Shown here: in pieces, positions 1 through 9,445 of the stretch | Layout of the letters: each line of letters begins with the position of its first letter | Position numbering within the stretch: the stretch's first letter is position 1 | Assembly (NCBI RefSeq): GCF_026427355.1 | Contig: NZ_CP102664.1 | Coordinates: 3,413,501 to 3,477,500, forward strand | Direction: 5' to 3' | DNA from: Sphingobium sp. JS3065 | Lineage (GTDB): Bacteria; Pseudomonadota; Alphaproteobacteria; Sphingomonadales; Sphingomonadaceae | Length of the DNA: 64,000 nucleotides | Notes under the pieces: model-generated | The model's database searches: none | Told to the model about the DNA's origin: nothing | Seen by the model: only the letters and a program-made list of their open reading frames with translations | Program-made: the position numbers and the translations under genes

Positions 1-2743
1 CTGGCAGGCCCTATGCTGACCGGCTCCATCCTGGATCGGACAGTCTCGACCGGACGCACTGTGGGGGCGGGAATCGCTGGATTGTTCTTGGGAAGTTCGG
101 CTGCAGGCGTTGAAGTGACGGCAGGGGCAGACGGAGCGGGCGTCGAAGGGGCGGACGCGCGGAGCATCGCCTGCGTGCGATATATGCCCGCCAGGCGTTT
201 CTGTGCCGTTGGCGACTGAAGATCGGCTGGAGCAATGCCAAGGCGGGCAGCGTCTTCCTCGCTTACCCGCAATTGCGTGCCCTTTGTCAGTATAGGCAGG
301 CCGCGCTTCGAGATTTCGTCGATCACCCGGTGTACATTGCGCAAAGCCGTTTGCTGAGCGAGTGCTTGGGCAGCACAGCCCGCTTTCTGCGCAGCGCGCA
401 GGCGATCCTGCACGGCTGGATCGATGCTATAGCGGCGCAACCCATCCTGCATGGCGGGATCGTGATGGGCCAACCTCCACTCGTCCTCAGGCCGTGACGG
501 GATCGTCAATATGCCCGGCGCCGCCTCGACCGCTTCTACGATCCTGGCGATAAGTCTGTTCTGCCGGTCGCGGATGCGATCAAGCCGGTTCAACTGCTCG
601 ATCGAAGCGGTGGCCAGCATCATGCGGTCCAGTTCGTCGAGCTTGAACGGCTCGACATGGCCGTCGCGCCGGACCAGGCGGCGGCGGTGCCTTTCGATAC
701 GACCGAGCCAGCGATCAACCTCCGTGCTGCGCTCTTCAACGGTCAGCGCGCGGCGCTGTTCGGCCGGATCAGGCGTGAGCGGCACGTCAGCCGGAACATC
801 CGGCATGATGGCGGGAATGCTCTGTCCGACACCTGATGCTTCATCCAGGCGCGGTGTCGCCTGCGGAGCGGGAAGAATCTTTGCCGACGCCCTGGGACGG
901 GCCAATCCCGGCTGCAGGACATCGAGATCGAATTGGGCCTGCTCGCGCGCAATCTGCGCGCTGACATGGAGGTCGAGAGCGAAGCTGGTTTCCGCCGCGA
1001 ACGCGCGCTCCAAATCCTGAAGATAGAGTTCGGCGTCACGACCGCGCTGGGTGAGCGCCAGATAGCGCGGATGCTGCGCCGGGTCTTTGCCTGCCGCCTT
1101 CCGCTTGGCGGCAAAGTCGGCGGCATGGCCCGCCATGTCGCGGGCTGTGCGTTCCGCGTTGCTGCGCGCCATGGGATGCAGGACGTTCAGCAGGACGTCG
1201 CTGGTGCGAGCCGCGGCACGACCCGTCTCCAACTGGCGTTCCAATTCCGCGATTTCCTTGAGCGCCTTGTCGTCTTCGGTAGCCATGGCGCGAAGTGTCG
1301 CCACCCGGTCGGCGTCCTCCTTGTCCTGCTGATCATGAAACTGCAGGACCCGGCGCAGTTTCCACCGCCAGCCCTTCTCTGCATTGCCCAATTCCTTTTT
1401 GGGCGCCGCTCCGCAGGCGGCGAGAAACCCTGCCTTTGATCCAAGATGGACCTGCGGTTCAGCTGCGATACCCATCTCGGCGAAGGTTCGCGGATCATAG
1501 CGTCGCCGGGATTTGACCATGGCGAGCTCGACATTCACGGCATCTGCGAAGAGCTTGCGCATATGGCTCGGCCATTCGCGGCGGCCCACATCTTTGTCTT
1601 TGGGCCGGCGATGGGGATATGTTTCCCTAGCATTGCGCGATGCCGATTTATGCTGGGCCGCAATGGTGAAATCCCACTCGCCGTCGATCAACTCGCACGG
1701 GCGATCATAGAAGAGCAGATGGAAATGCCAGTTGCGGTCATGGTTGGCCGCCGTGGGCGCATGCAGGGCGAGATAGTAGCGCAGCTTTCGCTTATCGAGT
1801 TCCGCCGCCAGCGCCGACAACACCCGCTCGCATCCCGCCGGTCCCAGTTCGTGCGGCAGTTCGCCGGTGATGCGCCGTTGCACGATGCCGCCTCGGCCTT
1901 CGCGTACATGGATGGCTGCGCCAACCTTCTTCTTCTTTAGCCAGGCGGCTACGCCCTCGATGTCGGCCTCGATCTGAAAGGGATGGGTTCTGGTAACGGC
2001 ATTGCCAGACTGCCGCACCCGATAGCGTTCGGGATCAGCGACTATCGCTTCGATCGCGCCCTTCAGTCCTGCCGGGATGGTCTCATCATCCGTCAGCGCC
2101 AACAGGGCCTCGGCGTCGAACGATTTGGCAAGGCAGATGCCGTCGGGATGGCCTTCGCGCTCATGCTTTACCACCTGGGCGAAGAAGGTGGCGGCATCGC
2201 CGGGTATGTTGTTCAGAATGACGGGCTGGCCGCTTTCGTCGATCGCGAGCGCCATGTCGCGCTCAACATAACCGATATGGGCAACCGCTTCATGGGGTGC
2301 CGCGCCAGGCTGAGTTGCATCCGCCGCTGAAGCCACGGCTTCGTCTCGGCCGACATAGCCGACATGACCAACCGGATTGGCCAGTTTGCCGTCATTGGTG
2401 TGGCAAGTGCCGCCCACGCCTTTGGTGACTCTCGTCAGTTCGAAGTGGAAGGACTGGCGGCCATCGGCTGTGGTGGGACGCCCCTGCGGTGCGCGTGGCA
2501 AGTGGAAGCGCGCTGGCGCCAATTCCATGGGCCGCCTTTCGCGCTTGACCGGCGCGATGGCATGATCAGCTTCTGCAATGAACCGGCGGCCCTTCAGCTT
2601 AAGGACATTGGTCTCCCGGCCCGTGATGTCGTCGTCCGATCGGGCAGTTGCGCGATCGCGATATTTGCGGATCGCCGCCCGGGCGAGCTCAGCCTGCTTG
2701 GCTGTGAGAGCGGCTGAAGGCTCGAAGTCGAGTTGTTGCGACA
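1..2743 (-). CDS. MobA/MobL-family relaxase, 3' end outside the window
   Basis: An uninterrupted minus-strand reading frame runs from an ATG at 2743 to the left edge (about 914 codons, no stop seen). It reads MSQQLDFEPSAALTAKQAEL at the start. A metal-binding histidine motif, NHDRNWHFHLLFYDRP, lies around residues 333-346, with His at about 339 and 341, as in the 3H motif of MobA/MobL relaxases that nick plasmid or ICE DNA at oriT. Two Gly-His-Val/Ile-Gly-Tyr-Val repeats precede it (near residues 126 and 155). The C-terminal half is charged, Ala/Arg-rich and probably helical. It is the first gene leftward from a gene-less stretch that could hold oriT. The family call rests on the motif and the length. 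The exact relaxase class (MobQ or other) is inferred. Confidence 0.8.
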
Positions 2744-3138
2744 TGAACAATAGTGTCCATGATCAAGATCGTTGAAGCAACGGATAAATGATGATAGCCG
2801 TAAGTCTAGTTTGTAGGATGAACTGGAAAATATCACAAACGGCAATAGCCGCCGCTGACGTGAGGAAGCGAATAATCGTGAAACGACCACTCGCCAGAGT
2901 TCCCCTCTAACAGCTGACTGCATCAGCGTTAGAGGTATTGCGCAACTTTTAGGGCATGGGGACTGGTTCCCATTTGTGGTCAGTAGAAGTTCTTGCTCTA
3001 GGACTTCTCTGGGAAAGCCGTTTTGCGGTTTAGACCGGGTTCGTGCGCGAGTCTGCGGACGGCGCGGAGTGCCTGCTGCACTGCTATTTTCCATGCTGGG
3101 CACATGAGAGCCGGCAGGTGGAAGGCAGGCAATGGACT
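2744..3138. other. gene-less stretch upstream of the relaxase; candidate oriT region
   Basis: No convincing gene is seen here. The stretch is less GC-rich than its surroundings and lies directly upstream of the relaxase start, the usual place for an origin of transfer. It contains an inverted repeat, CCTCTAAC (2904-2911) and GTTAGAGG (2928-2935), followed by TATTGCGCAAC and a run reading TTTTAGGGCATGGGGAC. A stem next to a nick region is the typical oriT layout, but no nic sequence is recognised, so this is inference from position and symmetry only. Confidence 0.35.
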
Positions 3139-3192
3139 TTTCATTGCCCATTTCAGGAAGGGGGAGACTGTCCCCCTAAATGGGCAATGAAA
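3139..3192. repeat. nested perfect inverted repeat (15-bp outer arms, 6-bp inner arms)
   Basis: Outer arms TTTCATTGCCCATTT (3139-3153) and its exact complement AAATGGGCAATGAAA (3178-3192) enclose a second palindrome, GGGGGA (3160-3165) and TCCCCC (3171-3176). The right outer arm covers the possible start codon of the 3180 gene. The structure could be a recombination or partition site, a cruciform-type protein-binding site, or a terminator for transcripts entering from the right. It has no T run, so a simple terminator is less likely. Confidence 0.6.
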
Positions 3193-3566
3193 GGCCGATA
3201 GCGAAATACCGCGCCGAATTTCGTCGCGACAGCAGAGAAAAATGCGCGCGTCTCTGGCGGGAATTGTCGGACCATCCTATCAGGGAATGGGTGACCCAGA
3301 ACGAGCACCCCGATCCACCGCATGAAGAGGCAGTTGCCGGCCGGATGAGCGCGTCCGTGCTTCGGATCATCGGCATATTGCTGGGTTCGGTTGTTCGTAT
3401 GCGATCGCCTTGGCTCTGGCTGCTGGTCGAGTGGCTGGGCTGGGCGGTCCGCCGGATGGTCGAACTTCTCGGATTTATGGCAGATCAGGTCTCGCTCTCC
3501 GACCCGTCGGCATGGCGTGTGCGGCGGATGCTGACCGCGCCGCCGCAGCGCTGGGCAGCGCCATAG
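3180..3566 (+). CDS. hypothetical 128-aa protein with a hydrophobic Trp-rich segment
   Basis: This short frame starts at an ATG inside the right arm of the nested inverted repeat. The N-terminal half is charged (many Arg and Glu). Residues about 57-90 are hydrophobic with the segment SPWLWLLVEWLGWAV, which could be a membrane or amphipathic helix. Third-position GC is only moderate, and no family is recognised. It lies between the relaxase region and the KfrA-like gene on the same strand as the latter. It may be a real small mobile-element gene or a chance frame. Confidence 0.35.
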   Translation: MGNERPIAKYRAEFRRDSREKCARLWRELSDHPIREWVTQNEHPDPPHEEAVAGRMSASVLRIIGILLGSVVRMRSPWLWLLVEWLGWAVRRMVELLGFMADQVSLSDPSAWRVRRMLTAPPQRWAAP

Positions 3567-3650
3567 ATCCTGCTGCTGGCCAATCAGGCCGCATCGGTCA
3601 GCGGCATTACCTGCCGCATGTTTGGAATTCTGCCCCGGCCGCCGCTGTAT

Positions 3651-3697
3651 CATTAGTACAAAGCGTATAATCCGTACAACGATACAGACCGTACAGC
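3651..3697. promoter_or_regulatory. three GTACA direct repeats upstream of the KfrA-like gene
   Basis: GTACA occurs at 3656-3660, 3674-3678 and 3691-3695, spaced 18 and 17 bp, in an AT-richer stretch that also holds GTAT/ATAC half-sites. The array ends about 20 bp before the first possible start codon of the KfrA-like gene. KfrA proteins bind repeats in their own promoters, so autoregulation is a reasonable inference. Confidence 0.5.
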
Positions 3698-3713
3698 GGG
3701 CGAGGCATAGTGG

Positions 3714-4283
3714 TTGGAATATCGAAAAATGAAGAAGCTGTTTCAGGAAGATGTGGATCCCGTCTGCGATGAGCTGCGCGCCTCGGGCATGCCGATGAAG
3801 GCGATCAACGGCTCGCTCGTCTGGACGAAGTTGGGCAGCGTGGGTTCGCGCAGCACCGCCTATGAAATGGTGCGTGACTGGAAGGAAAGGCGTGCGGACA
3901 GGTCGGTGGTGCAGCCGCTGCTCTTCTCCGAAGCGGGGCGCAGGGATCTGATCGCTGCGGTGGAGCGCATTGCCAGTGGGGAACTGGAGGCCGAACGTCA
4001 GGCGACCGCCATCGAGAATGCTGCCCTGCACGATGAGGTCGAAGCGCTGCGGCAGGAGCGCGACGATCTGGTCAAGGCGATCGGCGCGCTGGGTGTGGAA
4101 GTCGACGAACTCAAGGAACAGCTGCAGTCGGCTGTGCTGGAGGCGAAAATACTTGCCAAGGACCGCGAGCTTTTGATGGTAGCTAAGGGCAGTGAGCAGT
4201 CAGGAGCGGCGGTTCGCAGGAGCGACCCTAGTGCCAATGAACCTGATCCTTCGCCGGGATTTTTCGACCAACCGGACCATTGA
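3714..4283 (+). CDS. KfrA-like DNA-binding coiled-coil protein
   Basis: The 189-aa product matches the plasmid replication-region DNA-binding N-terminal domain (KfrA_N). Residues about 10-60 form the DNA-binding part, including the segments MPMKAINGSLVW and GSRSTAYEMVRDWKERR. Residues about 80-155 form a long Glu/Ala/Leu coiled coil, and the tail is Pro/Ser-rich. KfrA proteins are plasmid-borne, DNA-binding and filament-forming, and support stable inheritance. The frame opens with TTG at 3714; the ATG at 3729 is an equally possible start. Its place beside a relaxase supports origin from a plasmid or ICE. It is followed by a clear hairpin terminator. Confidence 0.75.
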   Translation: MEYRKMKKLFQEDVDPVCDELRASGMPMKAINGSLVWTKLGSVGSRSTAYEMVRDWKERRADRSVVQPLLFSEAGRRDLIAAVERIASGELEAERQATAIENAALHDEVEALRQERDDLVKAIGALGVEVDELKEQLQSAVLEAKILAKDRELLMVAKGSEQSGAAVRRSDPSANEPDPSPGFFDQPDH

Positions 4284-4290
4284 AATGGCA

Positions 4291-4314
4291 GGGCAGCATA
4301 AGATTATGCTGCCC
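4291..4314 (+). terminator. hairpin terminator after the KfrA-like gene
   Basis: The arms GGGCAGCAT and ATGCTGCCC are perfectly complementary around AAGATT, 7 bp after the stop codon. They are followed by a weak T-rich tract (TCATCTTCT). Confidence 0.7.
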
Positions 4315-4397
4315 TCATCTTCTCCACGAAAGGTTTTAAAGCATTTCAAAATCTTCAGCGGTTAATAACCTCGCCATGATTTTAGCCCATTGGTTAT

Positions 4398-5432
4398 ATG
4401 CCAGATGGCGATGAGGGGGGCGATTTGATAACCGCAGCGATAGAGCGTATCAATGAACATGCTCGTACTGTTAAACCGCAGGATGCACTCCACCCGAAAT
4501 CGCGGATCGTTTATTTGATTCTCTTCGCGTGGTGCATGGCATGGATATCTGTCTTTGCGCTATCCGACTTCATCGTCGGCCAGTCCGCGCTTTATTCGTC
4601 GTTCGGATCGATTTGCTTGATTGCAGGCTGCGGTGCGCTCGCCCGACGCTATGGGCATGCCAGGATCGCGCTCTTCCTTGAAGCCTGCTCCGTTCCTGCA
4701 ATAGCAGCGGCGCTCAGCGGGGGGACGATAATAATGTTAGCCTCGATCAGCAGCCACTTCGTCGATGCTCAACTGATCAGGATCGATGCGGCACTCGGGT
4801 TCGATTGGAGAGCCGTATTTCGCCTCTACCTCGCATATCCCGGGATCGTGCCCTTGTCCGAAGCGGTATATGCTTCGTTTCAACCGCAGTTTTTATTGCT
4901 GCCTGTGGCATTGTGCGTTTGGCGACCCGAGCTGCTGTGGACCTACATCACTGCCTATGTTTTCGCACTTCTCTTGTCAGCCGCGATTTTCCCATATGCT
5001 GCAGCCGAAGGGCCATATATTTTTTACGGGATACGGCAGGGCACCGTGCCCGGCATAGGAGATGATTGGCCCTGGCAGTGGCATTTCGGAGAGTGGATCA
5101 CCCAACTTCAAAACGGCGAGATTCGCGATCTTTCAAAAATCTGGCCGGGCCTGATACAGTTTCCCAGCTTCCATTCCGCCGCCGCTGTGTTGTTCATCTG
5201 GGCAACCCATGGCATTCGCCTCCTGCGCTGGCCTGGGCTACTGCTCAATGTGGGCGTGATCGTCTCGACGTTTGTCAGCGGAGCGCATTATCTTTCCGAC
5301 GTTTTGGCTGGATGTAGCGTGGCGATTATGTCGATCTGGGCCGCAAACAGGGTGACAGCCCCTCGAACCAGTCAAACAAAAGATCAGCTCAACCAGCCAC
5401 CCCAATCGTCGCCGGCATATCTGGGGGCCTAG
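4398..5432 (+). CDS. PAP2-superfamily membrane phosphatase / inositolphosphorylceramide synthase-like protein
   Basis: This 344-aa membrane protein has about six hydrophobic segments. The two PAP2 catalytic signatures are visible: PSFHSAAAV (His about 259) and GAHYLSDVLAG (His about 297, Asp about 301). These enzymes act on lipid phosphates at the outer face of the inner membrane, and the AUR1/IPC-synthase branch transfers phospho-alcohol head groups onto ceramides, which would suit a sphingolipid-making organism. The substrate here is not known. The ATG at 4398 has no clear ribosome site. A TTG at 4425 is preceded by AGGGGGG and may be the true start. It heads a cluster of membrane glycosylation genes. 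Confidence 0.7.
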   Translation: MPDGDEGGDLITAAIERINEHARTVKPQDALHPKSRIVYLILFAWCMAWISVFALSDFIVGQSALYSSFGSICLIAGCGALARRYGHARIALFLEACSVPAIAAALSGGTIIMLASISSHFVDAQLIRIDAALGFDWRAVFRLYLAYPGIVPLSEAVYASFQPQFLLLPVALCVWRPELLWTYITAYVFALLLSAAIFPYAAAEGPYIFYGIRQGTVPGIGDDWPWQWHFGEWITQLQNGEIRDLSKIWPGLIQFPSFHSAAAVLFIWATHGIRLLRWPGLLLNVGVIVSTFVSGAHYLSDVLAGCSVAIMSIWAANRVTAPRTSQTKDQLNQPPQSSPAYLGA

Positions 5433-5550
5433 GACCAAGCGTCAGGGTTGTCAGAGCCGTTGTGCGAGCTGTTGCCGCGTGACTTTAATTGGTATCTAAG
5501 TTCGGCGTGGGGAATTTTCTTAATCAGCCTAACGATGGCGGCCTGGCGGT

Positions 5551-7110
5551 ATGACGGGTCCGCAAATCCAACCGCCTGCGGCCGTGGCCGCGGCACGCTA
5601 TCTTCCTGAAGCGATTTTCGCCGTGATCGTCGCTGCAGCGATGATTTTTCTGTACGACATTCCGCTCACCCACGATGTCGTTTGGCAGTTCTGGATCGCG
5701 CGCCAGATGATGAATGGCGCGACGCTTTATCGGGATGTGTGGGAAATCAATCCCCCTCTCTGGTTCTGGTCTGCAGTGCCGATCCGTTCTGTCGCTGCTT
5801 GGCTTTCTATGCCTCCGCTTCGCTTGCTGATAGTCTGTATAACGGCGCTCGGCGGTCTATCGGCGCTGGTGGCTGGACGGCTCTCAGCCACCGGGTCGCC
5901 CACTGGGCGACTTACGCTGATGCTCATGTCGTTCTGGCTGATGGTCATCGGACCACTCTACGATTTTGGACAGCGCGAACATATCGCCTTGATTTGCTCG
6001 GTCGCTTACGCCGCACTGATTGCGCGCAGATCGACCGGGGTGCCTATACAGCCGTGCCTCGCGCTCCTTGTGGGCATCGCCGCCGCTTACGGCTTTGCGC
6101 TTAAACATTATTTCGCGATTGTGCCAGTGATGCTGGAATTGTGGCTGGTCACCCGCAGCCGGTCACTATGGCGACCTATCCGCCCCGAAATTATCGCCAT
6201 AGGAATATTTGCGGTCGTTTATGCCATCACCGTGATCGCTTTCGCCCCGGCTTTTTTCACCGACAACCTTCCGATGGTCCGCGCCGCCTATCACGGTTTT
6301 GAATCATCATGGGCAATGATCCTGCTGCGGCCCTGGATCGTGATCTGGACGCTTATAGCCGCATTCTTCCTGACATTTGGCGGGGCCTTCGGCAAAAAGG
6401 CAAATCCGTTTGTGTCCACCTTGCTGCTCGTGGCCATAGGCTATGGCTTTTCCTACTTTATGCAGCGCAAGGGCTGGCTTTACCACAGCGTCCCCGTGAC
6501 CGGCGCTGTCGGTTTGGCGTTGGGCGTGCGACTGGGTATGGCCGACATGCGCCGGCTGATTCCTACCGTAATTGGGCTGTTTATGCTGGCATTGCCCGTA
6601 CTGATGCCGGTCAGGATCGGCCCCTATTTCAACTTTTTCCGGGGCGATATTGACCTAGTTTTGTCCACGTTGCCAAAGGGCAGACCAGTTTTCATCGCCT
6701 CGGGCGAACCGATGTGGGGATGGCCCACGGTTGAAGATCATGGGCTTGCCTGGCCATCGCGCCTTTACGCCTATTGGATGATACCGGCTATCGCCCACGG
6801 CGAAGTGATCGGCCCCAATCCGGCACCGCTACGCGAACTGGCCAAGCGGATACAGGCAGAAGCCGCTCTGGAAATTCGTTGCTCGTCACCCGCGCTGATC
6901 CTGTTCGAGCGACGGGCAAATTATGTTTATCAGCCTGCGAGTTTTGATGTTCGCGGATTTTTCCTACGCCGTGCGGACATCCGTCAGTATCTGGCAGCGA
7001 ATTATCGTGAGTGGAGGCCAACCCGTTGGCTCTATGTGTACCGACGAGTGACGCCGCCTGACCCCCGTCCTACCCATCCGGGATGCCCGAGATTCGCCGG
7101 AGGCTCTTAA
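5551..7110 (+). CDS. GT-C fold membrane glycosyltransferase (PMT/ArnT-like)
   Basis: The 519-aa product has about ten hydrophobic segments. Its first large periplasmic loop carries the motifs THDVVWQFWIARQM and YRDVWEINPPLWFW (residues about 38-70). This is the acidic-residue and N-P-P pattern typical of GT39-type enzymes that use polyprenyl-phosphate sugars. A soluble C-terminal region (about residues 380-519) follows the last membrane segment. It sits with a PAP2 protein and a polyprenyl-phosphate GT2 gene, which fits transfer of a lipid-linked sugar to an extracytoplasmic acceptor. The acceptor is not known. Confidence 0.65.
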   Translation: MTGPQIQPPAAVAAARYLPEAIFAVIVAAAMIFLYDIPLTHDVVWQFWIARQMMNGATLYRDVWEINPPLWFWSAVPIRSVAAWLSMPPLRLLIVCITALGGLSALVAGRLSATGSPTGRLTLMLMSFWLMVIGPLYDFGQREHIALICSVAYAALIARRSTGVPIQPCLALLVGIAAAYGFALKHYFAIVPVMLELWLVTRSRSLWRPIRPEIIAIGIFAVVYAITVIAFAPAFFTDNLPMVRAAYHGFESSWAMILLRPWIVIWTLIAAFFLTFGGAFGKKANPFVSTLLLVAIGYGFSYFMQRKGWLYHSVPVTGAVGLALGVRLGMADMRRLIPTVIGLFMLALPVLMPVRIGPYFNFFRGDIDLVLSTLPKGRPVFIASGEPMWGWPTVEDHGLAWPSRLYAYWMIPAIAHGEVIGPNPAPLRELAKRIQAEAALEIRCSSPALILFERRANYVYQPASFDVRGFFLRRADIRQYLAANYREWRPTRWLYVYRRVTPPDPRPTHPGCPRFAGGS

Positions 7111-7174
7111 GGCAACTTAGTGCGTTCGGAGTACCATCGTTATCATATGCGGCACGATCATCGGGATTTCAAAG

Positions 7175-8746
7175 ATGCGGGAAGCATCCATGCTGGTTGA
7201 CCGTAACGCATCCACCGTTCGCACGGATGCTCCGATTTCGGAAAACCCGTCCTCCATGTCGATCGCACCGGGATGGATATGGGCATTTTTGATCATCTGG
7301 TTCGGTGGCAGCCAACTACTTCTCTGGCGATTTCTCGATGTGGCGCCTATCTGGGCCTTTCCGATTGGCTTGCTGATCATTGCGGGCCTGTGCGCGTTCA
7401 CGATCAGGGTCACGAAGAACAGCGGCAATATTGGCATTGGCACCATACTTACCTGCTTTCTTGTGGTTCTGGGCCTGCTCGCGCTGAGCGGCGAAGGGCG
7501 CTTCTTCTACGCCAATGTGGATTGGCAGGTGCGCTTTGCCGTTTTGCGAGACATGGGGATAAGCCCTTGGCCGTTCGTTTACACAGCTCGGCCGGAACCC
7601 GACCTACTCCGCGCGCCGATTGGCATGTTCCTGGTGCCCGCGATCATTTTCAAGGCGATAGGCGCTCGCGCGGCTGATGTTACCCTGCTGGTGCAGAACA
7701 GCACGCTCATTGCCCTGTCGCTCGCGATGGGAAGTCAGTTATTCGCTGACAGGCGATCGCGCGTGATCGGATTGACCATATTCGTGCTGTTTTCAGGCAT
7801 GGATGCGCTTGGCGACCTGCTGATGCAGGGAATGCTCACAGGTCACATGGAAGACTGGGCGGAAATCCAATATTCCTCCACCGTCACTCTGCTGTTCTGG
7901 GTGCCGCAGCATGCGATCGCCGGTTGGGTGGGCGCCATTGGATATATGATGTGGCGAGAAGGCCGGATCACCCTTGCGCCATGGCTGGCAATGCTTCCGC
8001 TGACGGCGCTGTGGTCTCCTTTGGGGCTGATCGGGGCGATGCCATTCGTTGCTCTGGCTGGATTTCGGACTATTATCGCGCATGCGTTTCGTCTGCGCGA
8101 CGTTCTGGTTCCCGCAGTCTCGCTTCTCCTTTGCATACCCTCTCTCATTTATCTGGGGGCAGCATCGGACGACGTTGGCTTTCATTTCCAACCGATCCCC
8201 TTCATCCAGTGGTTGCTGTTCCAGTCGTTCGAAACACTGCCATATCTGATTCCGCTGGTGATCGCTGGACGTTCGACGCGGTTCGGCAGCGACAGCCTTT
8301 GGCTTGCCATTATCTGGCTCATGCTGATCCCGTTCGTCCAAATTGGCTGGTCGACCGATTTCATGATGCGCGGGTCTATCACTGCGCTGGCTCTGGTGAC
8401 GGTGATGGTCAGCGATCACGTGGTGCAGCGGGGCGAAAAACGACGCTGGTTGTTGATCGTTTTGTCGGTTGGTAGCTTGACCGGCCTTGCCGAAATCCGG
8501 CGGGCGCTGGTTTATCCCGCAGCGCCGGAAGTGCGATGCAGCTTTTTCAAGGCATGGGATCAGACGTTCGCGGCCTTTCCCAAAGGTTCCTATCTTGCCC
8601 CGTTGAATAAGGTGCCGACGCTGATCCGTCCGCATCATCCCTTCCGAGCCATGGCAAATGAGCCGCCGCGCTGCTGGGATGGTTCCTGGAATATGCCCTT
8701 CGACCCGCGAAATGCTCCGTCAGGCCGAAAGGATGGCGTAAAGTGA
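7175..8746 (+). CDS. polytopic membrane protein, glycosyltransferase-like, unassigned
   Basis: This 523-aa protein has about eleven hydrophobic segments. An extracytoplasmic loop at about residues 110-150 contains DWQVRFAVLRDM followed by RPEPDLLRAPIGMF, which resembles the donor loop of GT-C enzymes. No family can be named with confidence. It follows the GT-C gene on the same strand with a 64-bp gap and probably belongs to the same unit. A second start (ATG at 7190) has a purine-rich stretch 7 bp upstream. Its 3' end overlaps the convergent methyltransferase gene by 27 bp. Confidence 0.6.
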   Translation: MREASMLVDRNASTVRTDAPISENPSSMSIAPGWIWAFLIIWFGGSQLLLWRFLDVAPIWAFPIGLLIIAGLCAFTIRVTKNSGNIGIGTILTCFLVVLGLLALSGEGRFFYANVDWQVRFAVLRDMGISPWPFVYTARPEPDLLRAPIGMFLVPAIIFKAIGARAADVTLLVQNSTLIALSLAMGSQLFADRRSRVIGLTIFVLFSGMDALGDLLMQGMLTGHMEDWAEIQYSSTVTLLFWVPQHAIAGWVGAIGYMMWREGRITLAPWLAMLPLTALWSPLGLIGAMPFVALAGFRTIIAHAFRLRDVLVPAVSLLLCIPSLIYLGAASDDVGFHFQPIPFIQWLLFQSFETLPYLIPLVIAGRSTRFGSDSLWLAIIWLMLIPFVQIGWSTDFMMRGSITALALVTVMVSDHVVQRGEKRRWLLIVLSVGSLTGLAEIRRALVYPAAPEVRCSFFKAWDQTFAAFPKGSYLAPLNKVPTLIRPHHPFRAMANEPPRCWDGSWNMPFDPRNAPSGRKDGVK

Positions 8747-9445
8747 CAGTCCCACCGGGAATGGAATACGCCCCAGAACATGTCGCTCGGCCGCAAAAAC
8801 CCGCTGCAACGCGGCATTGATAAGGGGTGAGGGGCGCGCATCCAGTGGAGCGTCACGCCGCAGCCAATGATGGGCGAAGCGCTGCGCCACGGCGAGCGGG
8901 AAAAGCAGGCTGTTGAAATATCCTGAGACTTCGACCTTCAGCTCAGCGGCACGGACCACTTGCAACAAGCCCTCATGGGTATAGCGGCGCTTGTGATGGT
9001 GCAGCACATCATGGTCCGACCAGAGCCAGGGCGCTGCGGGAACTGTTAGCAACAATCGCCCGTTTGGCGCCAGCCGTGCGCCCAGGGCGTGAAGCGATGC
9101 TTCATCCTGATCGATATGCTCCAGCACATCGAGCAGCGCGATCATATCATAGCGCGTGTCGCTGAAACCGATCGCGTCCGGCAAAGCGCCCGGTTCGACG
9201 CGACAAAGGCCTCGCGCGGAGGCCAGTGCACGCGCGTCGGCGTCATATTCCATCGCATCCAGCGTGCCAAATTGTGCCAGCAATGGGATATTGCCGCCGG
9301 TACCACAGCCAGCCTCAAGAATATGTGCTCCAGGCGGCAGCGGCACATTCGCGCGGATCAGGCTATCGATGATGGCGCGGCGAGCCACGAACCACCAATG
9401 ATCCTGTTCCTGCGCACTCATGCTCGCATAGGCTGATCGATCCAT
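8720..9445 (-). CDS. class I SAM-dependent methyltransferase
   Basis: The 241-aa protein shows the SAM-binding motif I LEAGCGTGG (residues about 44-52), a motif II acidic residue in AMEYDADA, and LLDVLEHI at the post-II position. A later HHHKRRYT segment is typical of methyltransferases found in polysaccharide and lipid-glycan clusters. It starts inside the last codons of the GT2 gene (28-bp overlap), so the two are translationally coupled. It may methylate a sugar or a lipid intermediate. The substrate is unknown. Confidence 0.75.
   Translation of the reverse strand: MDRSAYASMSAQEQDHWWFVARRAIIDSLIRANVPLPPGAHILEAGCGTGGNIPLLAQFGTLDAMEYDADARALASARGLCRVEPGALPDAIGFSDTRYDMIALLDVLEHIDQDEASLHALGARLAPNGRLLLTVPAAPWLWSDHDVLHHHKRRYTHEGLLQVVRAAELKVEVSGYFNSLLFPLAVAQRFAHHWLRRDAPLDARPSPLINAALQRVFAAERHVLGRIPFPVGLSLYAILSA

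Noticed and set aside
2594..3151. 185-aa frame on the minus strand over the relaxase start
   Set aside because: It overlaps the relaxase 5' end in another frame and extends into the candidate oriT stretch. It has no recognisable motif and unlikely composition.
3153..4031. 292-aa frame on the minus strand
   Set aside because: It is antisense to the KfrA-like gene and the 128-aa frame. Composition is Arg/His/Pro-rich and no motif is seen.
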